From Gautieria morchelliformis (taxonomy: Eukaryota > Basidiomycota > Agaricomycetes > Gomphales > Gomphaceae), in contig WHVA01000073.1 of the NCBI GenBank assembly GCA_015179125.1, positions 62,001-126,000 of the forward strand: DNA of 64,000 nt. The letters are read 5' to 3'. How positions within the stretch are numbered: position 1 is the stretch's first letter; each line of letters starts with the position of its first letter. The position numbers and the translations under genes were made by a program. Under the pieces are notes generated by a model, which worked only from the letters and a program-made list of their open reading frames with translations, was not told the DNA's origin and did no database searches. Positions 11,821-22,734 of this stretch are shown here, piece by piece.

Positions 11821-12314
11821 CTCGCCCTATCTACAGTTGTAACGAGGTAGCCCATGATACTTGACGATGTAACGTGCAAGGTCTCATGGAAAGGTTGTCA
11901 TGCAGTAACAATCCTTTCACCGGTGAAGGTGCTCCTTCGGAGCCCTTCGCCAACAGCACTGATAATAGTACGAAGGCTAAGGTAGTGAAGGTGAAGTACC
12001 GAAAACTCACCAGTGGTGCTTAAGTCCTCCTCTGGTCAAAGATGGTAGTCTATAGAAGAGAGCTCAAGACGATGGTCACAGTGAGGTCAAGTTTTGCACA
12101 AGATAGACGCATGATAATTGAACTGCAGAATATACATGTGAATGTAAACTACTTATACTGAATGCCCATATGATATCAGCGAATAGGAAAGAGGCCGTCG
12201 TGAGTCAAGGTTGGATAGGGGTGCACAGTCAGGATACAAATAGACAAAACACATATACAATAGAATGAAAGAGGAGTGCGAGCATGAAACGGTGGGGAGG
12301 AAAGAGGATAAAGG

Positions 12315-13345
12315 TGTCATGACCTGTCTATTTCTCTTACCCCACTGCCTCTATGTTACCCCTCGTCACCCCCTAGCATCTTTGCCAGAGTTCGCCTCAC
12401 CCTCCGACCACTCCTCCTCTACGTCTACTCTATTCGCTGTTCGCCCAATTCTCCGAACCGCTTTTCGCTTCTCGGACATTTCGCCAGCAGGCACGCCATC
12501 AAATACGATCAATACCATTTACCTGGCATGATGGTTCATCACTAACCCCATCATCTTCTTAATCCAACCCCTTTGGGTGTTCATATGGCCAAAGTGTGTT
12601 AGCGGGATGTCCCTTCCATAGGTCGTGCGGGATCAACCCAGTAGATGAAGAGTCTGTGCAGGGTAGCATGTATGCGGGTCCCAAGACATGGTTTTGTACA
12701 TAGGTGCCTTCACCACCTTTACTCTCCGTTGTTTCATGTTCGCACTCTTCCCTCACTCTATTGTATGTTTATTCCATCTACTTAGTATCATGACTGCGCA
12801 CCCCTATCCAACCCTGACTCACGACCGCCTCCTTCCTATTCGCTGATACCTTACGAGCATTCAATATAAGTAGTTTACATTCGCATGTATATTCTCCAGT
12901 TCAATTATCATACGTCGACCATCTTGTGCAAACTTGACCTCGCTGTGATCATCATCTTGAGCCTTCTCTTGGAGATTCCTATCTTCAACCAGAAGAGGAC
13001 TTAGGCATCACTGGTGAGTTCTCATACTTCATCTTCGTTACCTTAGCCTTTGAACTATTTTCTGTGCTGACGGCGAAGGGCTCCGAAGGAGCACCTTCGC
13101 CGGCAAAGGGATTGTCGCTACTTAGACAACCCTTCCATGACACCTTGTACATTACATCGTCAAGTGCCATGGGCTATTTCGCTACGACTGTAGATAGGGC
13201 GAGCTCCGCTCGGGCAGCCCTCTTATCTTGTGAAAATTTATTGGTTCACCTATTCGCCGAACGGCATACTTATCCGCACAAGTTATTCGGGCATTTGCTG
13301 TGTTCACTAATACACGATATTAACGCCTGAAAACCAATCTTGACA
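12315..13345 (+). repeat. 5' LTR of the gypsy chromovirus
   Basis: 1031 bp, TGTCATGACC...CTTGACA. It matches the 3' LTR along its whole length and, in reverse orientation, the solo LTRs at 7261, 11207, 13886 and 20064. It carries the palindromic GGGCTCCGAAGGAGCACC block near 13078 that recurs in the family. Confidence 0.92.
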
Positions 13346-13489
13346 GTATAATTGAACTAACAGCTACAGTCAAAGCATTCATTCCATCCATTCATCACCT
13401 TTTTTTTCACGTGCACTCTACGCCACATCTATTTGCGGGACAGCCTCACTGTTTCGAAGGTCGCCTCCCCCCGCACTGAACATTTTCTC

Positions 13490-13680
13490 AGACTCCTGCC
13501 CCACTTGGCGGGCCTGCCCTATTCCCCTTCATGGGACAACCCCCCTTTCAACACCCCTCTTTACAGACTCCTGCCTCACTTGGCAGGCCTGCCCTATTCC
13601 CCTTCGTGGGACAACCCCCCTTTTTAACACCCCTCTCTACAGATTCCTGCCTCACCTGGCGGTCCTGAGCCTTGTTTATT
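13490..13680 (+). repeat. Tandem repeat, about 75 bp unit, in the gypsy leader/gag region
   Basis: Two near-identical units at 13490-13564 and 13565-13640 and the start of a third. Each begins AGACTCCTGCC and contains GGGACAACCCCCC. They encode repeated Pro-rich peptides (LLPHLAGLPYSPSWDNPPF), so they may be part of the gag-like region of this element. Confidence 0.8.
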
Positions 13681-13885
13681 CGCGGGACAGCCTTACCCCT
13701 TCATGGGTCGCCCTTCCCCGTACCAATGCTTCACACAGCTTTCTGCCCTACTTGGCGGACCTGGGCCTTCTCTCCCACTAGACTCTGACTCGTTTTCCAC
13801 AACTCTTACCCATACCTGTTTTACCCCTCCGAATAACAACCCTATCAACTCTGTACCACTGACGTGTTTATTCACCTCTATTAGC

Positions 13886-15161
13886 TGTCAAGATTGGTTT
13901 TCAAGTGTTAATATCGTGTATTAGTGAACACAGCGAATGCCCGAATAACTTGTGTGAATAAGTATGCCGTTCGGCGAATAGGTGAACCAATGAATGTTCA
14001 CAAGGTAAGAGGGTTCGCCTAAACGGGGCTCGCCCTATCTACAGTCGTAGCGAGATAGCCCGTGGTTCTTGACGATGTAACGTGCAAGGTCTCACGGAAG
14101 AGCTGTCTAAGTCTCAACAATCCCTTCGCCGGCGAAGGTGCTCCTTCGGAGCCCTTCGCCAACAGCACAGAAAATGGTTCGAAGGCTAAGGTAATGAAGA
14201 TGAAGTATGAGAACTCACCAGTGATGCCTAAGTCCTTTGCTAGTCGAAGATAGAAATCTCCAAGAGAAGGCTTAAGACGATGATCACAGTGAGGTCAAGT
14301 TTGCACAAGATGCACGACGTATGATAATTGAACTGGGGAATATACATGCGAATGTAAACTACTTATATCGAATACTCGTAAGGTATCAGCGAATAGGAAA
14401 GAGGCCATCACAAGTCAGGGTTGGATAGGGGTGCGCAGCCATGATACAACGTAGATGAAATAAACATACAATAGAATGTAAGAAGAGGGAGAACATGAAA
14501 TGACGGAGGGTAGAGGTGGCGAAGGCACTTATGGACAAAACCATGTCTTGGGACCCGCATACATGCTACCCTGCACGGACTCTTGGTCTACTGGGTTGAT
14601 CCCACACGGCCTATGGAAGGGATGTCCTGCGAACATACTTTGACCATACGAACGCCCAATGGGGTTGGATTTAAGAAGACGATGGGGTTAATGATGGACC
14701 ATCATGCCGGGTGAATGGTATCGATCGTTTCTGATGGTGTGCCTGCTGGCGAATGATGCGAGCAGCGAATAGCCATTCAGCGAAATGCAAGGAAGGGCGA
14801 ACAGAGGTGACATAGGGGAGGAGAGGTCGAGGTGGAGGGCGAAGCCGAGCGAACACTGAGGAGGAGTAGCGAAAGGGAAAATGGGGATACCAAGGTGCAG
14901 GAAATGCACAGGTCATGACAACCCAACTATTAGGACACCATCGGAAGAGGGTCGAGCAGAGGAGGCGGTAGGCCCAGTGATGACTGCCGAGTCAGTCCCA
15001 GGACGTCAGTAGTGCGTTTGACGGCGCGGCTATGGTAGTTGGCGCGAACAGCGAGAGTTGGTTGCCGAACATAACACTGGTGATCGGAACGAACACGAAG
15101 GTGGGGTGAGGAAATAGGAAAAACTGAGCTTTTAAGTATGGGAGATAAACACGTCATGACA
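13886..15161 (-). repeat. Solo LTR with doubled tail, inside the gypsy element
   Basis: TGTCA...TGACA ends with perfect TSD TTAGC (13881-13885 and 15162-15166). At 1276 bp it is about 245 bp longer than its family. A normal LTR end (GGTCATGACA, 14912-14921) is followed by a second, clearly diverged version of the same tail, ending ACGTCATGACA at 15161. This suggests a recombinant between two subfamilies, or an insertion that duplicated the GTCATGACA end. Confidence 0.82.
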
Positions 15162-15243
15162 TTAGCTCCCATTCCGATTCATCCTTCATCATCCATGTAC
15201 ACCTTCCCGGTCTCTCTAACTCAATTCCTACTCTCATCGACTC

Positions 15244-15822
15244 TAGGGCTGCACACCGTGCCGTACAACCACGGCTGTACGGTGCTGTGTTACGGCCATG
15301 GCACCCGTACCGTCAAGGGTTTGTGTGCGCTGCTGACGGCACGGTATATGGTACGGGTTGACGCCGTATGATACCGTAAAAATACGGCCGTGTACGGTGT
15401 GTACGGCATGCATTCGGAAAAGCCCGAAAACCTTGTAGCCGAGCCCAAAAAGGTATCGGCCGACGGGCGCTACCGCTGGTAGGCAGGCTATTTACGTGGC
15501 ACTCATGCTCCCGTTCACCCCTGCTGACATTCTGCCGCGCGCGCACACACCGTAGCGAGCGGCTGGGTGTGATATTATCATTATTTTAGTTTTGCCGCCG
15601 GTCGTGTGCAGTAAGGAAGCCGGTGAGTGATCTAAGTTTAGGCTGAGCTATAATAGATCAGCCTATGGATCCGTCAACCGTAATACGGACGGTACGGTAC
15701 CCGTACCGTACCGTCAGAGGGGGTGAGGTGTTGATCATACGGACGGTATACGGTCTGCTGTATCTGTCAACTTGCCGTACATTATACGGCCATGGCCGTA
15801 ATACGGATGGTGTGCAGCCCTA
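15244..15822. mobile_element. hAT-type MITE inside the gypsy element
   Basis: 579 bp non-autonomous element with perfect 14 bp terminal inverted repeats TAGGGCTGCACACC and a perfect 8 bp TSD ATCGACTC (15236-15243 and 15823-15830). An 8 bp TSD with short inverted repeats is the hAT signature. The interior is built of many TACGGT/ACCGTA units, including a palindromic run near 15690-15720 (ACGGTACGGTACCCGTACCG). There is no ORF of transposase size. It sits in the protease region of the gypsy element, between codons for the IDSGATS block. Confidence 0.93.
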
Positions 15823-16308
15823 ATCGACTCTGGCGCTACTTCCAATTTCATTGATAGCTCTTTTTCCTCTCGTCCTGGTTTCGTATGTACATCGCTCCGT
15901 TCGCCGATCGCTCTCTCCCTTTTCGATGGGAAGCCAGCCACTGCTGGTTTCATTCATGAATATCTAGATACTAGTCTCACTTTCAGTGACTCCTCTTCAC
16001 AGGACATTTCGCTACTTGTCACAAAGTTACACCCTTCGGCCACGATCATTCTCGGGCTTCCGTGGCTTCGCTCTACGAAACCCACTATCGATTGGGGCTC
16101 CCTCTCAATCACCTTTCCTTCCAGCACCAATTCCATGCTCCCACGTATGACGGTCGCTATGGCCTGTACGATGATTTCCCCGCCGGCTATCTTCGACAGT
16201 ATCCCTGAACTCCACACTGCATCGATGACTTTGCCACCGCCAGTTCCTGGTTCGCATTCGTCCCCGCCATCTGTTTTGGAACCCGTTGAACTAAACATAA
16301 AACTGTGG
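15823..16308 (+). pseudogene. Aspartic protease region of the gypsy chromovirus
   Basis: Reads IDSGATSNFIDSSF followed by a region with LGLPWLRSTKPTIDW (about 16044-16088), the usual start and second conserved block of Ty3/gypsy retropepsins. It ends at the next insertion. Broken copy. Confidence 0.75.
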
Positions 16309-17740
16309 TGTTAAACACAATTCTAAAGTTCAATCAGAGATTTGACTTTACGAGCACACGCAAGCTTCGAAACTATTTTAATGGAGAACCCAATTAAGAA
16401 ATTATACTCCGGTGAACAATCAGAATCAGTATTGGTACAGGAAGTGTAGCAATAGAGATTTAACTGAACACGTGTAGTTCTTAGATTGTGCAATACTTTG
16501 TGAGGTCAAAGAATGTTATTAGGCATCCAAGGGTCCAGATACTTTAAGGGGGAAAGCTACCTAGAGTCTTAGGACCGCGGGTCGAGTGAATTAAAGACAA
16601 CAATAATCCCCAAGACGTGAAAAGATAGTTCTGCGCTTGAACTCTTCCTCAGTTCAAGTATGTCACTATTCTTGTGGCTTTTCTGGTTTTCCAACTCAAC
16701 AAACGTAGGATATTAACTCACTTACCCTGAGTTAGGTTAATATCTGCAGTGCGTTGATTGATCAAGAAAGATCAATTACTCAAAAGGCTATTAACCCACT
16801 TAACTCAGAGTTAAGTTAATAATCTATTGTGTGAATTGAATAACTAATAACCAAGTCTATTAGATCACTGCTCAGAGTGGCGTCTAATGGTACAAGATTA
16901 CTAATCAGTTACTCTTAGTAATGTTGCTGTTCGCAGCGCGATTAGTCAGAGCCTGCTGCAATTAAAATAGAGCACTCTTGTACTTCTCAGAGCCAATCAG
17001 AGTTGCTGCAATCTTAGACTGTAGCCAAGTCAGTGAGCCAGTACTTCGGTACAAGGCTGTGTTGAAGTCACACTTCAGTTACTCAAGGTATGAGTGGTTT
17101 GGGTGAAAGATGATTGATTGCTTCACTGCTAAAACTGCAGGCTATTTATACTGCATCTATCTAGCTTATGTAACTACTGCTAGGAACCTTGTAGAGGCTT
17201 CTACTACTGTGAAGAACCTTGTGGAAGCCACAGAGAAGCTTCAGGAAAGGTTTGGAAACTATTGGAAGGCTGTGGAAGGTTCTATTGCTATATTGGGTTA
17301 AAGTCACAGCTCTGTGACAGTAAAGCTAAGAGTATGTAAGAAACTCCCACGCTCATGTGATTATCATGTGACGAAGGAAAGTCATGTGACTTCAAGCTGG
17401 ATTGATGTCATGTGATTGTCAGGTGACCGTAGATAATCAAGTGACTTTGAGGTCAGGTGATTGTCAGGTGACTGTAGATAATCAGGTGACTTTGAGGTCA
17501 GGTGATTGTCAGGTGACTGTGGATGATCAGGTGACTTTGAGCTGTTTTTGAGGTCATGTGATAGTCATGTGACCGTGGGGGATTCTTAGCTAAACTATCA
17601 AGAGATTGTTGTATCTTGTGGACCCAATGTGAGTGTAGCATAGAAATATTAATACAACCTTTCTTGAGGACATTTGAAACTAATTAACTACCTAGTAAAT
17701 GTTCATAAATAGGTAGCTACTTTGTGGACGATCCCTAACA
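16309..17740 (-). mobile_element. LTR-like insertion, 1.43 kb, inside the gypsy element
   Basis: Ends form an inverted repeat (TGGTGTTA ... TAACACCA if the ends are set at 16306 and 17743; TGTTA ... TAACA with the coordinates given). On the minus strand it starts TGTTAGGGATCG, like many fungal LTRs. No TSD was found. The inside is non-coding and holds two degenerate tandem arrays: one of AACTCA/GAGTTA blocks near 16705-16835, and one of GTCAGGTGA/AATCAGGTGACTTTGAGG units at about 17400-17560. A solo LTR of an unidentified family is the best guess. Confidence 0.55.
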
Positions 17741-17746
17741 CCATCC

Positions 17747-19533
17747 TTGGGTTACGTCCCAAACGCGGCGATTGGACCACCCTCCTACGTCCTGGTCCTT
17801 CCACCAGACATCGCTTCTTCGCCCGCTCCTATTCCGAATCTTTCTGGTTATGAACAGATGTTCGACATGGATGGCGAACCCTTACTTCTCTCAACCAAGC
17901 CGATCGAGAATCACTGCTCTGAGTCCTCTATATCGCTTCCTAACAATCTCATCCGTCCATTTTCAGTCACGAAAGAACGCATAATAGAAACCGAACCTAT
18001 TCGACCAAAAACAGAGCCCGTTCCGAGTCATTCTCGCCCCTGTACACCATGTACAGAATCACTGACTGATGACCACCTCCCATTCCATTCTTCGCCTCCT
18101 GACTCACCTCCAACAAAGAGGGCAACACCGCATATAAGCCTAATCAGTGCGTCCGCCTTCGAGCTAATCGTAAAACTCGGCGAAGAAGAAACCTTCATGT
18201 TAAACATGCACCCTACCATCCCTGAACCGACTTCGCTTCGCGCTGTAGGCAATGCCCCAGCCCCGACTACACTCCTCCACGAGAAACCCCTACCGAAGGA
18301 CGAGTTAGAGATGTTCAGGGCTGTGGTACCAGAGGAGTACCATGACTTCTTCGATATCTTTTCGCATGCTAAAGCCAAAGACTTGCCCCCACATCATCCC
18401 TATGACCACACCATCGAGATCGAGAACAATGGCACACCACCTCACAGTCCCATATACCCACTCTCGAACAGTGAATTAGAAGCGCCCCACGAATATCTCG
18501 ACGACATGCTTGGCAAGGGATTTATCCGCTCCTCCCAATCACCTGGTGGCACCCCTGTTGTGTTCGCGAAGAAGAAGGATGGTACACTGCAAATGTGTGT
18601 GGACTATCGAGGGTTGAATCGTATCACACGAAAGAACAAATACCCTATCCCACTGATTCCGAGCCTTATTGACCAACTCAAAAGCACGAACGTCTATACC
18701 AAATTCAACCTTCGTGCCGGGTTCAATAATGTTCGGATCGCCTCTGGCCAAGAGTGGAAGACAGCCTTCCGAACTTGATATGGGTCCTTCGAATATCTCG
18801 TCATGCCGTTCGGATTAACGAATGCTCTGGCGATGTTTCAACACTTTATGAATGACATCTTCCAAGACATGGCTGACGTCTTCGTTGTAGTCTACCTCGA
18901 CGACATCCTTATCTTCTCCAAAAACAGGGAGGACCACTTAGAGCATGTCCGAAAGGTCCTCGCCCATCTTCAGAAACAGAACCTCTTCATAAAGCCCGAG
19001 AAGTGCCTCTTCCATTCGAACTGGGTTGAGTTTCTCGGATTTATCATCTCCCCTGCTGGGGTCTCCATGGACATTGAAAAGACAGCTGCAATCACAAAGT
19101 GGCCTGTACCGACGAACACATTGTCCTGCCACTCACTTGCCTGACCAGAAAGGATACTCCATTCGCCTGGGACGCGAAGCAGCAGGAGGCTTTCGAAGCA
19201 CTCAAAGCCGCGTTCTCACAGGCTCCGGTCCTCATCCACTTCGACCCGAGTAACCCGATCGTCATCAAAACAGACACCTCCGACTACGCCATTGCCGCCA
19301 TCATCTCCCAGATCACCCCCTCTGATGGTGATATCCACCTGATCGCCTTCTATTCGCGAGGAATGGCACCTGCCGAAATGAACTATGAGATCTATGACAA
19401 GGAGCTGCTCGCCATCTTTTGTGCCTTCAAGCAATGGCGAAACTACCTTGAAGGGGCATCCCACGTCATCCTCATCCTCTCTGACCACAAGAACCTTGAG
19501 TACTTCGCGACTACAAAGCAGCTGACCCGATGA
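17747..19533 (+). pseudogene. Reverse transcriptase and RNase H region of the gypsy chromovirus
   Basis: The linker has VPEEYHDFFDIFSHAKAKDL and HHPYDHTIEIE, typical just before RT. Then RT blocks [55 protein letters not shown] and [11 protein letters not shown] (about 18885-18920). RNase H follows with TDTSDYAIAAIISQ (about 19270-19310) and EIYDKELLAIFCAFKQWR (about 19386-19440). Broken copy of a standard chromovirus polymerase. Confidence 0.85.
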
Positions 19534-19689
19534 CAGGTCCGTTGGTCCGAACACCTGTCAGGGTTCAACTACATCATTTGCTACCGAGCTGGGCGACTTG
19601 GCACAAAGCCGGATGCATTGACCCATCGGGGCGACGTGTACCCTAAAGGGGGGGATGGTGCTTATGCATTGGCGAATCCCCACAACTTC

Positions 19690-20063
19690 TAGTTGATGTT
19701 TAAAACCAGGCAACTCATTCGCACCATCATCCTTGACTCTGCATCACTGTTGACATCCATCCAACAGGGCCAGTTGACCGATCCCTTGTCCTCAGCCCAC
19801 ATCACCTGTCTTCAGTCTCAGTCGATGGTGGTCCCCCTTCCGAATGCGAAGCCAGACCCTTGGTCACTTGGAGAGGATGGCAAAATGCTGTTATACAAAC
19901 AGCGAACATATGTCCCCGATCATAATGATATTCGCTTGGACATCCTTCGCTCGCTGCATGATCATCAGTTAGCAGGCCACCCAGGGATCAGCAAAACGAT
20001 GAAGAACATTCGGAGACAGTATCATTGGCCGAACATGTCCACCTTCGTCACCAACTATATCGG
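19690..20063 (+). pseudogene. Integrase zinc-binding region of the gypsy chromovirus
   Basis: The H2C2-type block HDHQLAGHPGISKTMKNIRR and the following YHWPNM lie at about 19957-20040. They are cut off at 20064 by a solo LTR; the core continues after 21095. Confidence 0.75.
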
Positions 20064-21095
20064 TGTCAAGATTGGTTTTTAGGCGTTAATATCGTGTATT
20101 AGTGAACACAGTGAATGCCCGAATAACTTGTGCGAATAAGTATGCCGTTCGGCGAATAGATGAACTGATGAATGTTCACAAGGTAAGAGGGTTGCCCGAA
20201 CAGGGGTTGCCCTATCTACAGTCGTAGTGGAATAGCCCGTGGCACTTGACGATGTAACATGCAAGGTGTCACAGAAGGGTTGTCTAAGTAGCGACAATCC
20301 CTTCGCTGGCGAAGGTGCTCCTTTGGAGCCCTTTGCCGTCAGCACAGAAAATAGTTCAAAGGCTAAGGTAACGAAGATGAAGTATGAGAACTCACCAGTG
20401 ATGCCTAAGTCCTCTTCTGGTTGAAGATAGGAATCTCCAGGAGAAGGCTCAAGACGGTAATCACAGCGAGGTCAAGTTTGCACAAGATGAACGACGTATG
20501 ATAATTGAACTGGGGAATATACATGCGAATGTAAACTACTTATATTGAATGCTCGTAAGGTATCAGCGAATAGGAAAGAGGCCATCGTGAGTTAGGGCCG
20601 GATAGGGGTGTGCAGTCATGATACTAAGTAGATGGAACAAACATACAATAGAGTGAGGGAAGAATGCGAACATGAAACGACGGAGAGTAAAAGGGGGCGA
20701 AGGCACTTATGGACAAAACCATGTCTTGGGACCCGCATACATGCTACCCTGCACAGACTCTTCGTTTACTGGGTTGATCCCGCACGACCTATGGAAGGGA
20801 CGCCCTGCGAACACACTTTGGCCATACGAACACCCAATGGGGTTGGATTAAGAAGATGATGGGGCTAATGATGAATCATCATGCCGGGTGAATGGTATCG
20901 ATCATATTTGATGGCGTGCCTGCTGGCGAAATGCGCGAGCAGCGAATAGCGGTTCGGAGAATGGGGCGAACAGTGAGTAGAGTGGACGTAGAGGGGGAGT
21001 GGTCGGTAGGTGCGGCGAACTCTGATGAAGATGCTAGGGAGTGACGAGGGGGAACATAGAGGTAGCGCGGTAGGAGAAATAAACTGGTCATGACA
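20064..21095 (-). repeat. Solo LTR of the chromovirus family inside the gypsy integrase
   Basis: 1032 bp, TGTCA...TGACA, perfect TSD ATCGG (20059-20063 and 21096-21100). It is the cleanest uninterrupted copy of this LTR family in the window and a good reference for the others. It lies in the opposite orientation to the gypsy element it sits in. Confidence 0.93.
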
Positions 21096-21850
21096 ATCGG
21101 CTTCTGTTCCAAGTGTCGCCACGCTAAATCCATTCATCACAAACCCTTCGGTCCGCTTCGCTTTCTGCCCATCAGCCAACGACCTTGGGATTCGATCTCC
21201 ATGGACTTCATCGAGGGGCTCCCCCAGTCGGATGGACACGATATGATCCTCGTCATTGTCGACAGGCTAACGAAGATGGCCCTGTTCATTCCAACATTCT
21301 CAGACATCGATTCAGAGGACGTCGCCATGCTCTTCCTTCACCACGTATTCACTAAACACGGTAGCCCCAGTGACATCATCTCCGATCGAGGGAAGCACTT
21401 CACATCCCGATTTTTGACCTCTCTCTGCGAAATCCTCGGCATCAAAGGCAATCGTTCTACAGCCTACCACCCCCAAACCAATGGACAGACTGAACGAGTA
21501 AACCAGATCCTCGAGCAGTATCTCCAAGTCTATATCAACTACCAGCAGGACGATTGGGTCAACCTTTTGCCTCTCGCCGAATTTGCCTACAACAACACAG
21601 CCCATTCGGCAACCCAGGTCACACCCTTCTTCGCCAACAAGGGTTTCCATCCAAAGCTCAAAGTATCGCTCACTGCAGTCGCTTCCGAGGACGCTTATCG
21701 CCAGTCGGCAGATCTCAAGGACCTTCACCAATACCTTCGAGATCAAATCAAGAAATCAATTACCCAGTACACTTCGGCCACAACCAGTCGCCGCATTCCA
21801 ATCCCTGAGTTTCAGGTTGGCAACAGAGTATGGCTCGACTCGTGAAATAT
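21096..21850 (+). pseudogene. Integrase core of the gypsy chromovirus
   Basis: The second half of the zinc-binding domain (CSKCRHAKSIHH) is followed by a DDE core. SMDFIEGLPQSDGHDMILV is near 21200-21255, DRGKHFTSRF near 21385-21415 and STAYHPQTNGQTERVNQILE near 21455-21515. Broken copy. Confidence 0.85.
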
Positions 21851-21950
21851 TCGCACAAAACGGCCTTCGAAGAAACTCGACCACCGAAGGCTTGGCCCAT
21901 ATCCTATCACGGCTAAAATATCTTCTCATGCGTTTCGCTTAGGCTTACCA

Positions 21951-22346
21951 TTGGACCTTCGCCAGATCCACCCTGTGTTTCATGTATCCCTCCTCGAACC
22001 CGCCACGACATCTACCATCCCAGGTCGACATGCAGACCCCCCACCTCCTATCAAAATTGACTCCGCCGACGAGTACGAGATCACGGAAATCCTCAATAGT
22101 CACATTCGCCAAAAGCGATTGGAATACCTAGTAGAGTGGAAGGGATACGAACACACTCCTGACGCTATGTCTTGGGAACCCTCTTCGAATGTTACTAATT
22201 CTGCTCGCAGACTCGCCGAATTTCATGAACTCTCCAACCATACCCTCGCTTTCTGTATCTCCTTCGCCAACTCGTCCACTTCGGATGGTCTTTCAAATGT
22301 TTGGTCGACCACCTCGACCTGCAGCATTTTCCGAAGCTCCTCCTAA
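21951..22346 (+). pseudogene. Integrase C-terminus with chromodomain
   Basis: IHPVFHVSLLEP (GPY/F-end motif) is followed by a chromodomain: EITEILNSHIRQKRLEYLVE, then WKGYEHTPDAMSWEPSSNV (about 22075-22195). A chromodomain marks the element as a chromovirus; in this group it is known to guide integration toward methylated-histone chromatin, which fits the self-nesting seen here (inference). Confidence 0.85.
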
Positions 22347-22734
22347 ACCTCATCATTGAGCGAATGAAAGCTAATAGAAGAAAGAGTGTTACTCACTTGA
22401 ACTCCTGCCGCATCGACCAACCACTGCTCCACATCCCCACGCGACTCTCCCTGAAGCTCCGGCCTAACCCTCGACACGGTCTGCGATCGATCAAGGAGAA
22501 CTGAGTACCCAGGTGTCATCATAGGTGCAGTACGCTTGGCTGGGGTGCTTAGATGGGTCCCATAGCCCCGTTCTGCACCGCGTTTTTAAACAGAAAAAGA
22601 AGTTGTGCACAGGCCACGCAGCTACGCAGGGCCCAGACTTCAGAGATCCCATTGGGGGACCCATTACGTCTTTAACGGTTCCTCCCCACCATAGGACGCA
22701 GCGTCGTTGGACTCCGAAGCTAGGAGGGGGGTAC

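Noticed and set aside
11523-11879. Ser-rich minus-strand ORF and Gly/Trp-rich plus-strand ORFs
   Set aside because: They follow from the GGAA-rich half of a 466 bp LTR.
12315-13345. An independent solo LTR instead of the 5' LTR of the gypsy element
   Set aside because: Length equals the split 3' LTR exactly (1031 bp), orientation is the same, and the outer flanks fit one target site.
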